In this document: positions 1-5,230 of the stretch, piece by piece
Numbering within the stretch: position 1 is the stretch's first letter
Layout: each line of letters opens with the position of its first letter
DNA from: Pseudomonadota bacterium
GTDB taxonomy: Bacteria; Myxococcota_A; Polyangia; Polyangiales; Polyangiaceae
Direction of reading: 5' to 3'
Length of the DNA stretch: 5,230 nucleotides
NCBI GenBank assembly: GCA_023411445.1
Contig: JAEYOT010000331.1
Coordinates: 1-5,230, forward strand
The notes under the pieces: generated by a model
Database searches by the model: none
What the model saw: the letters and a program-made list of their open reading frames with translations, nothing else
What the model was told of the DNA's origin: nothing
Translations under genes and position numbers: made by a program

Positions 1-1270
<1,270 letters not shown>

Positions 1271-1272
1271 GG

Positions 1273-1277
1273 CCTCA
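1273..1277 (-). promoter_or_regulatory. Shine-Dalgarno-like site TGAGG for the kinase gene
   Basis: On the minus strand TGAGG lies two bases before the ATG at 1270. The spacer is shorter than usual. The site favours this ATG over the GTG at 1411, whose nearest GGAG is about 12 bases away. Confidence 0.4.
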
Positions 1278-1389
1278 TTCTCGGGCCAAGGACGTTGGGC
1301 GGCGCTGGACGAACCGGACAGGCAGAGCTCCTGAGCCTCCGAACGGCCAGCGTCGGCAGGTCTTGAGGGCGGAGCGGGCTTGGAGTCGA

Positions 1390-1401
1390 GGCCGCGCGGC
1401 C
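1390..1401. repeat. 12-base perfect palindrome between the GAF and kinase genes
   Basis: GGCCGCGCGGCC equals its own reverse complement. It could form a 4-bp stem with a four-base loop in RNA, or serve as a dimeric protein site. No T tract follows on either strand, so it is not an intrinsic terminator. GC-rich palindromes of this size also arise by chance in such DNA. Confidence 0.4.
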
Positions 1402-1411
1402 GGCCCTGCAC

Positions 1412-1436
1412 GAGCTCGAGCCGCTCCGTCGAGCTC
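1412..1436. repeat. 8-bp inverted repeat with 9-base spacer over the GAF stop codon
   Basis: The arms GAGCTCGA (1412-1419) and TCGAGCTC (1429-1436) are exact reverse complements separated by nine bases. The repeat begins inside the TGA stop of the GAF gene (1435-1437) and ends next to the alternative kinase GTG at 1411. In mRNA it would make an 8-bp hairpin. There is no T run, so it fits a processing, stability or translation-control hairpin, or an operator, better than a terminator. Confidence 0.55.
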
Positions 1437-2196
1437 AGGCGATCTGCTCGAGCGTGAACGCGATCAGGCTGGAGAGCACGTAAGCGATCGTCTCTTCGTC
1501 GCTCGTCCACGCGCGCCTGCCGCCCACGTGCTCACAACACACCACGCCGATCATGCGGCCTTGGGCCCAAATCGGCACGTCCAGCAGCGCGCCGATGCCG
1601 AGCGGCTTCAAGTACCCCGCCGAGAAGCAGCGCGTGCGCGCGTCCGCGATCGCGTCCTCGGCCGCGATCGTGCGCTCTCTGCTGAGAGCCTCGAAGTAGG
1701 GCTCGTAGTCGCGTGCCAAGAGCTCCATGCCGCTGGTGTGCTGTGCTTTGCCGCGCTCGAACAAATCCGCGCACACGACCCTCGTCTTCGTTTCGTCCAA
1801 GAACCAGACGCTGGCGCGCTCGACCAGCAGCAGCATCGCTGCAGCCTCCGTCACGCGGCGTGCGGTGGCACTCACGTTTCCCGCGAACCAGCCACGCTGC
1901 GAGAGCAGCTCGGCCACCGTCGCGAGCGCGCGGCGTAGCAGCTCGTTGTCCTTGGCGACGCCCGCCCGGGCGCTATGCTCCGGGCTCTTGCCCGGCCGCG
2001 GCCCTGACTTGCTGGAGGAGAACTCCGCCCGCACCGTGACCAAGGCGGCCTCGAGCCGGGCGGTGAGCTCGGGCGTGTCCTGACGGGTGGCTGCTTCCGT
2101 GGAGGTCACCTGCGTGAGCGAAGCCAGGCGCAGCTTGGCGACCAAGCCTCCGAGCCGGTTGGCTTCATCGAAGCAACGTTGCCCGTTCGCTCCCAT
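1435..2196 (-). CDS. GAF-domain sensor protein
   Basis: The protein has 253 residues. The N-terminal part (1-100) is helical and polar with a basic, Ser/Pro-rich stretch near 58-80, and matches no domain I recognise. Residues about 105-250 form a GAF domain of the type common in bacterial sensor kinases. Recognisable blocks are the first strand RASVWFLDE (127-135), DYEPYFEAL (163-171), a DARTR element (185-189), YLKPLGIGALLDVPI (195-209) and the final strand GVVCCEHVGG (217-226) followed by W230 and DEE (233-235). GAF domains bind small ligands, cofactors or partner proteins; the ligand cannot be read here. No output domain is attached, so it probably acts through a partner, and the kinase gene immediately downstream is a natural candidate (inference). 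It starts 11 bases after the ttcA stop, with AGGGGG one base before the ATG. No signal peptide or membrane helix is seen. Confidence 0.9.
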   Translation of the reverse strand: MGANGQRCFDEANRLGGLVAKLRLASLTQVTSTEAATRQDTPELTARLEAALVTVRAEFSSSKSGPRPGKSPEHSARAGVAKDNELLRRALATVAELLSQRGWFAGNVSATARRVTEAAAMLLLVERASVWFLDETKTRVVCADLFERGKAQHTSGMELLARDYEPYFEALSRERTIAAEDAIADARTRCFSAGYLKPLGIGALLDVPIWAQGRMIGVVCCEHVGGRRAWTSDEETIAYVLSSLIAFTLEQIA

Positions 2197-2207
2197 ACCC
2201 CCTACGG

Positions 2208-3101
2208 TTAACCCAGCTCGTCTTCGATCGCACTCTCTTCAGCGCCGTGCGAGGCGAACACGGGTAAGGCGCGGTGGTGCGCGTGTGTCGCACGCGGCAG
2301 GATGGGCTTTGGCCGCAGCTCCGGTGGGCGCGCCGCCCACGCCGCCTGCAGCTCCCGGTCCAACAGGTGCGTGGGGCGGACGTTGGCGAGCGCGCGCGCC
2401 ATCACCGAGCGGAGGTGTGGCGACTCCCGCTCCAGCTCATCCAGCAGCGCCGTCATGCGCTCCCGCTTGAGGCCAGCCTGCGAGCCGCACAGATTGCACG
2501 GCAGGATCGGGAACTCGCACAGCGCCGCGTACTCGCGGATGGTCGCCTCCGAGCTGCCGATCAGCGGGCGAATCACCTGCAGCTTGCCGTCGTCCGTCGT
2601 GTAGCGCGCCGGCATCGCCTGGAGCTTACCGGAGTAGAACAGGTTCATCAAAAAGGTCTCCAACCCGTCGTCGCGGTGGTGACCCAGCGCCAGCTTGTTG
2701 CAGCCGAGCCGCTCAGCCGCCGAGTACAAGATGCCGCGGCGCAAGCGGGAGCACAGTGAGCAGTAAGTCTGACCGTGCCCGAGCTGATCGAGCACCACCG
2801 AGTAAGTGTCCTCGGACAGGATCTCGTAGGCGACGCCGCTTCGCGCCAGGTACTCGCGCAGAGGCGCGCCGTCGTAGCCGGGCTGTCGTTGATCCAGGTG
2901 CACGGCGGTCAGGCGCACGTCCGGGTAGTGCGCGCGGAGCAGCTGGCTCAGGATCGCCAGCAGCGTGTAGCTATCCTTGCCGCCGCTGAGCGCGACCAGC
3001 ACGTGATCGCCCGCGGCCAGGAGCTCATGGCTCTGGCAGATGTCGCGCATCTCGCGGAACAGCTGGCGCCCGAGGCGGCTCTTCTGCTCTTCAGCGCGCA
3101 T
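2208..3101 (-). CDS. ttcA: tRNA cytidine(32) 2-sulfurtransferase TtcA
   Basis: TtcA thiolates cytidine 32 in the anticodon loop of certain tRNAs, using ATP to activate the base and a [4Fe-4S] cluster as sulfur carrier. The 297-residue product is close to the usual length (about 310). It has the PP-loop ATPase motif SGGKDS (39-44), the family CSLC pair (Cys114, Cys117), the LGHHRDDGLET block (139-149), IRPL (177-180) and the PCNLCGSQ signature (201-208), which together supply the cluster ligands. The last 45 or so residues are a Pro/His-rich tail that looks like a lineage-specific extension. I chose the ATG at 3101: it is five bases after the upstream stop and has a GAGG ahead of it. A TTG at 3167 would force a 61-base overlap and add residues before the conserved region. 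It probably shares a transcript with its neighbours. Confidence 0.95.
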   Translation of the reverse strand: MRAEEQKSRLGRQLFREMRDICQSHELLAAGDHVLVALSGGKDSYTLLAILSQLLRAHYPDVRLTAVHLDQRQPGYDGAPLREYLARSGVAYEILSEDTYSVVLDQLGHGQTYCSLCSRLRRGILYSAAERLGCNKLALGHHRDDGLETFLMNLFYSGKLQAMPARYTTDDGKLQVIRPLIGSSEATIREYAALCEFPILPCNLCGSQAGLKRERMTALLDELERESPHLRSVMARALANVRPTHLLDRELQAAWAARPPELRPKPILPRATHAHHRALPVFASHGAEESAIEDELG

Positions 3102-3104
3102 CCG

Positions 3105-3109
3105 CCTCA
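3105..3109 (-). promoter_or_regulatory. Ribosome binding site of ttcA, sharing the upstream stop codon
   Basis: On the minus strand TGAGG lies three bases before the ttcA ATG (3101). Its TGA (3109-3107) is the stop codon of the preceding gene. Termination of the upstream protein therefore places ribosomes directly on the ttcA start, a typical arrangement for translational coupling. The site supports the ATG at 3101 over the TTG at 3167. Confidence 0.6.
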
Positions 3110-3961
3110 AGAAGCGCTGCTGACGCGGGGCGAAGGCAACAGACCGCCGAGCACACGGGCCATCCAAGACTTCGACGCCGACAGCTCGAAGTCACCGAGC
3201 GCCAAGCGCAACGGATCGCTGCCGAGCAGTCGCGACAGCTCTGGATTGGACAGCACCCAGGTCTCAGCCTCCGCGAGCTGTGCTTGCTGCGTGGCGTCGA
3301 GCTCGGCGCGCGCGGCGCGCAAGCCGTAGCCGTTCGACTTGGCGAACAGCGCAAACACCACCGAGAGCTCGCTCACGCCGAGCGCCGTCAAACATGCCAC
3401 GCTCGGACCACCACAGCTCTTCTGGTACAAATACGAGCCGGCGAGCAGCAACGTGCCGAGCCCCAGCGCCACCGCCGTCAGCTCGACGCTCACTTCGAGC
3501 GGCTCCTCGATCGGACGGCTGGCGCTGCTCTCTTCCAGCAGGAAGACGTGACCGAGCGCGCGCGCCAGCGCGGCCGTGAGCACCACCGGGTTACGCACCT
3601 CGGCGGGATCGATGTTGATGCGCCAGCCGTCGCCGAGATCCACCAAGCGCGCCGCGGCGAGCTCGGGCGAGACGCCGGGTGCCGCGCAGCTACCGCAGCC
3701 TCCGCTACCGCAGGCCTGCGCCGCGAGCGCTTCCGGATCGATCACGCCGATCTCGATCGGGATGTCCGTCATGCCGGCGTGCTTTTGCATGCGGCGCAGC
3801 AGGCGCGTCACGCTCGGCAGATCGCCGGTGAATGGATCCGGGAAGAAGCGGCCGTTCGGCAAGACCATCGGCCGCTTCCCAATGTCGGGACCGAAGCGCT
3901 CTACGATCGACGCGTAGCGCTGAACCAGCTCGCGCAGGGTGCGGTCGTCCGGGAAATCCAT
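3107..3961 (-). CDS. Conserved-type protein with degenerate zincin-like fold and Cys cluster, function unknown
   Basis: The product has 284 residues from the ATG at 3961; a TTG at 3976 would add five. I do not recognise a named family. Its order of blocks resembles uncharacterised zinc-peptidase-like proteins: a PNGRFFPDPFTGD segment (35-47), a helix RLLRRM (53-58), a strand GWRINID (112-118), a helix AALARALGHVFLLEE (130-144), and ELTAVALGLG (160-169). In such proteins the first long helix normally carries HExxH; here that place reads RALGH (134-138), so only the last His survives and peptidase activity is unlikely. An extra CX4CX2C cluster (Cys84, 89, 92) sits in a Gly-rich loop, and Cys183 and Cys190 form a second pair; these could bind metal or an Fe-S cluster. 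Residues 159-179 are hydrophobic but may be a buried helix. No signal peptide is seen. The gene ends five bases before ttcA, suggesting coupled expression. The homology statement is from memory of domain patterns, not a search. Confidence 0.85.
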   Translation of the reverse strand: MDFPDDRTLRELVQRYASIVERFGPDIGKRPMVLPNGRFFPDPFTGDLPSVTRLLRRMQKHAGMTDIPIEIGVIDPEALAAQACGSGGCGSCAAPGVSPELAAARLVDLGDGWRINIDPAEVRNPVVLTAALARALGHVFLLEESSASRPIEEPLEVSVELTAVALGLGTLLLAGSYLYQKSCGGPSVACLTALGVSELSVVFALFAKSNGYGLRAARAELDATQQAQLAEAETWVLSNPELSRLLGSDPLRLALGDFELSASKSWMARVLGGLLPSPRVSSAS

Positions 3962-4014
3962 GGCGCATCTTGGCAACAGTCTCGGCCCGAGGCCAATCCG
4001 CGCGCCGCAGCGGC

Positions 4015-4815
4015 CTATTTTTGTGGCGGCCGAATGGTGTCTAAGCCGTCCAGGCTGTCCATGGGGTCGTCACCGGCGGCCAGGGAGTAGCCGACCAAGG
4101 GCCGCGAGGAGAGGTCCGGCTTCGACTTCAGCACCGGCTTCGGTAACGAGGGCGAGCTGCCGGAGGAAGGCGGGAGCACGCTCGACGAGCGCTCGGGCGG
4201 CAGGAGCGGCTCGTTCAAAAGCGCGACGGCGGCGTCGCGCTCGTAGCTCAGGCGCGTCACCTCGGTGCGAGCGCTGTCGCGCTGCAGGCGCATCTCTTCT
4301 AGCTCCAGGTCCAGGTCTGCCAGGCGTTGCTCGTGCCGGCGCTCGAGGTCGAACACCTTCTGTTCGTGCTCGTCGAGCAAGCCGACCAGAAACGCGTCTT
4401 CCTGCGCCAGCCACGCCTCGCGCTCCCGCGCGGCCGCGTCCAGCGCGTTCTCCAGGGTGGCGACGCGCTGCTTCAGCAGGGCCTCGCTCTCGTACACCTT
4501 GGAGATACGGGAACGCAGTCCCTCCAGCTCCTGCATCAGCACGGCGTTAGCTTCTTGGGCGGCGCTAGCTCCGCTCGTCAGATGACGCAGCCCGCGTAGC
4601 AGAAGCCCCAGATTGGCTTCAGCCCGCGTGCTCTCGACCAGCACCTGCTCCAGCTGCTCCAGAGCGGCGTCGCCGTCAGCGGCACGGACTAGCCGCTCCC
4701 GGGCGGGCGGGATGCCGCTTTCGTACGAGGTCTGCAGGCTCACACGCAGGTTGCCAGAGTCGGGTCCGAGGTCCTCCTCGGAAGCTTGAGCGTTGGGAAC
4801 GTGCGCCAGCGTCAT
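4015..4815 (-). CDS. Coiled-coil protein of unknown function
   Basis: The product has 266 residues from the ATG at 4815; an in-frame GTG at 4824 would add three. Neither start has a clear ribosome site. After a short polar N-terminus, residues about 50-205 are helical and rich in Glu, Arg, Leu and Ala with heptad-like spacing (EQLEQVLVES, LEGLRSRISKVYESEALL, FDLERRHEQRLADLDLELEE), which predicts a long coiled coil. A Pro/Ser-rich tail follows, with several prolines around 208-241, then RPLVGYSL and an acidic end rich in Asp. There is no signal peptide or membrane segment, so it should be cytoplasmic and probably oligomeric, perhaps a scaffold. It is the first gene of the run leading to ttcA, GAF and kinase, with 53 bases to the next gene and no terminator-like hairpin between. 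The Ser/Thr-rich tail could be a kinase substrate, but that is only suggested by proximity. Confidence 0.85.
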   Translation of the reverse strand: MTLAHVPNAQASEEDLGPDSGNLRVSLQTSYESGIPPARERLVRAADGDAALEQLEQVLVESTRAEANLGLLLRGLRHLTSGASAAQEANAVLMQELEGLRSRISKVYESEALLKQRVATLENALDAAAREREAWLAQEDAFLVGLLDEHEQKVFDLERRHEQRLADLDLELEEMRLQRDSARTEVTRLSYERDAAVALLNEPLLPPERSSSVLPPSSGSSPSLPKPVLKSKPDLSSRPLVGYSLAAGDDPMDSLDGLDTIRPPQK

Positions 4816-4826
4816 TTGAAGCACGT

Positions 4827-4855
4827 GTAAGACAACGTCGCCGGCCGGGCGGCAA
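4827..4855 (-). promoter_or_regulatory. Weak candidate sigma-70-type promoter for the coiled-coil gene operon
   Basis: On the minus strand TTGCCG (4855-4850) and TCTTAC (4832-4827) are separated by exactly 17 bases. Matches to the consensus are 4 of 6 and 3 of 6. Transcription would begin within a few bases of the GTG/ATG start, giving a nearly leaderless mRNA, which agrees with the lack of a ribosome site there. It lies just downstream of the terminator at 4887-4908, where a new promoter is expected. Confidence 0.25.
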
Positions 4856-4886
4856 GCGGGTTGTGGAACATTGCACCATCACTGGG

Positions 4887-4908
4887 AAAAACTGCCCTGG
4901 CCCGGCAG
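4887..4908 (-). terminator. Intrinsic terminator after rlmN and the small membrane gene
   Basis: Read on the minus strand, CTGCC (4908-4904), a seven-base loop, GGCAG (4896-4892) and then TTTTT (4891-4887). A 5-bp GC-rich stem followed directly by five T residues fits a Rho-independent terminator, although the stem is short. A run of five T is notable in this GC-rich DNA. It sits about 70 bases past the stop of the small gene and upstream of the next gene, as expected at a transcription-unit boundary. Confidence 0.5.
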
Positions 4909-4976
4909 AGATGTGACATTTCGTCCTCATTGGACTGCCGGCCGGAAACCTCACCTCAGCCCTGGGGAGAGTGAGC

Positions 4977-5156
4977 TCAGTGGCGGCGTTGGATCAGCCA
5001 CCACGTCAGGTGGCCCACATAGATAACGACCAAGCCGACGATGGTCAGGTTCACCGCGCGGTCCACACGCGGCATGAGCCGCTTGAGCCAACGACCAAAG
5101 CCCAGCTTGCCGAGCAGGAGGCAAAGCAGCGAAGCGAGGAGGAGCTTGGACAGCAA
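4977..5156 (-). CDS. Small two-helix membrane protein, function unknown
   Basis: This is a 59-residue frame starting with TTG at 5156, six bases after the rlmN stop and in the same frame. Residues 5-15 form a short hydrophobic segment rich in Leu (LLLASLLCLLL). A basic loop follows (RWLKRLMPRVDR, 22-33), then a second hydrophobic segment, about 37-55 (LTIVGLVVIYVGHLTWWLI), and a basic end QRRH. Hydrophobic segments, an amphipathic basic loop and mostly G/C third positions support a real gene. By the positive-inside rule the loop and probably the C-terminal tail favour the cytoplasm, so the first segment may be partly interfacial. There is no good Shine-Dalgarno site, so translation may depend on ribosomes finishing rlmN. 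An ATG at 5075 would remove the first helix. I recognise no family. Confidence 0.6.
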   Translation of the reverse strand: MLSKLLLASLLCLLLGKLGFGRWLKRLMPRVDRAVNLTIVGLVVIYVGHLTWWLIQRRH

Positions 5157-5162
5157 CGGCGG

Positions 5163-5230
5163 TTACTCGTTCACGCTCTGCACGAGCTGCCCGCAGGCAC
5201 CCTGGACGTCCCGGCCGCGGGAGCGCCGCA
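5163..5230 (-). CDS. rlmN: 23S rRNA (adenine(2503)-C(2))-methyltransferase RlmN, C-terminal end only
   Basis: Only the last 21 codons and the TAA stop are in the window. They read RRSRGRDV, then QGACGQL, then a short tail VQSVNE. This matches the very conserved C-terminus of RlmN, where RRxRGxD is followed by ACGQL. RlmN is a radical-SAM enzyme that methylates C2 of A2503 in 23S rRNA and of A37 in some tRNAs. The Cys in ACGQL (codon 5195-5193) corresponds to the catalytic Cys that carries the methyl intermediate (Cys355 in E. coli), so it is preserved here. The radical-SAM CxxxCxxC motif and the rest lie beyond the right edge. The paralogue Cfr shares the fold and the Cys, but housekeeping RlmN is far more likely. 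Confidence 0.85.
   Translation of the reverse strand, partial: RRSRGRDVQGACGQLVQSVNE

Noticed and set aside
1363..1938. Plus-strand open frame of 191 residues opposite the GAF gene
   Set aside because: The minus strand carries a clear GAF domain; this frame is low-complexity Arg/Ala-rich and extends across the GAF/kinase junction without any domain.
3102..3167. Longer ttcA start at TTG 3167
   Set aside because: It would overlap the upstream gene by 61 bases, uses a rare start and adds residues absent from the family, while ATG 3101 has a ribosome site.
4005..4015. GCCGCAGCGGC palindrome near the coiled-coil stop, considered as a terminator
   Set aside because: The two arms leave only one central base and no T tract follows on the minus strand, so it cannot act as an intrinsic terminator.
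3284..4090. Plus-strand open frame of 268 residues opposite the zincin-like gene
   Set aside because: It runs antisense to a well-supported gene; the translation is Arg/Ala/His/Gln-rich with no recognisable motif, typical of an antisense shadow in GC-rich DNA.
4850..4908. Sigma-54 type promoter upstream of the coiled-coil gene
   Set aside because: No GG-N10-GC spacing is found on the minus strand in this stretch.
4676..4954. Minus-strand 92-residue open frame across the upstream region of the coiled-coil gene
   Set aside because: It overlaps the likely terminator and the start of the coiled-coil gene in another frame, and shows no motif or coding bias.

Overview
The window is GC-rich DNA (about two-thirds G+C by eye). 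Its genes use mostly G or C in the third codon position. A membrane-anchored Hanks-type Ser/Thr kinase, a stand-alone GAF protein and several GC-rich accessory genes together suggest a myxobacterium or relative (Myxococcota, Polyangiales-like). The taxonomic call is inference from gene style; no rRNA or other marker is present. Every gene I accept lies on the minus strand, so transcription runs from high to low coordinates.

Layout in transcription order. (1) 5230-5163: the last 21 codons of rlmN, the radical-SAM 23S rRNA A2503 / tRNA A37 methyltransferase, including its catalytic C-terminal Cys. (2) 5156-4977: a 59-residue protein with two predicted membrane helices, six bases after the rlmN stop and in the same frame. 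(3) 4908-4887: a short GC hairpin followed by five T residues, read as an intrinsic terminator closing the rlmN unit. (4) About 4855-4827: a weak promoter candidate. (5) 4815-4015: a soluble coiled-coil protein with a Pro/Ser-rich tail. (6) 3961-3107: a 284-residue protein of unknown role that looks like a zincin-type peptidase fold whose HExxH motif has decayed to RALGH, with an added CX4CX2C cluster. (7) 3101-2208: ttcA, the tRNA cytidine-32 2-sulfurtransferase, a confident call. (8) 2196-1435: a GAF-domain sensor protein. (9) 1270-1: a Ser/Thr kinase with all catalytic residues and one transmembrane helix; its C-terminal part lies beyond the left edge.

Spacing suggests a co-transcribed run from the coiled-coil gene to the kinase: gaps of 53, 5 and 11 bases, then 164 bases before the kinase. 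The 164-base gap holds a perfect 8-bp inverted repeat over the GAF stop codon and a 12-base palindrome, so kinase expression may be tuned separately. The run combines a tRNA-thiolation enzyme with a small-molecule sensor domain and a membrane kinase. RlmN and TtcA are both Fe-S-dependent RNA-modification enzymes. No mobile element, CRISPR array, tRNA or rRNA is visible. The most unusual items are the degenerate zincin-like protein next to ttcA, the in-frame small membrane protein after rlmN, and the structured GAF/kinase junction.
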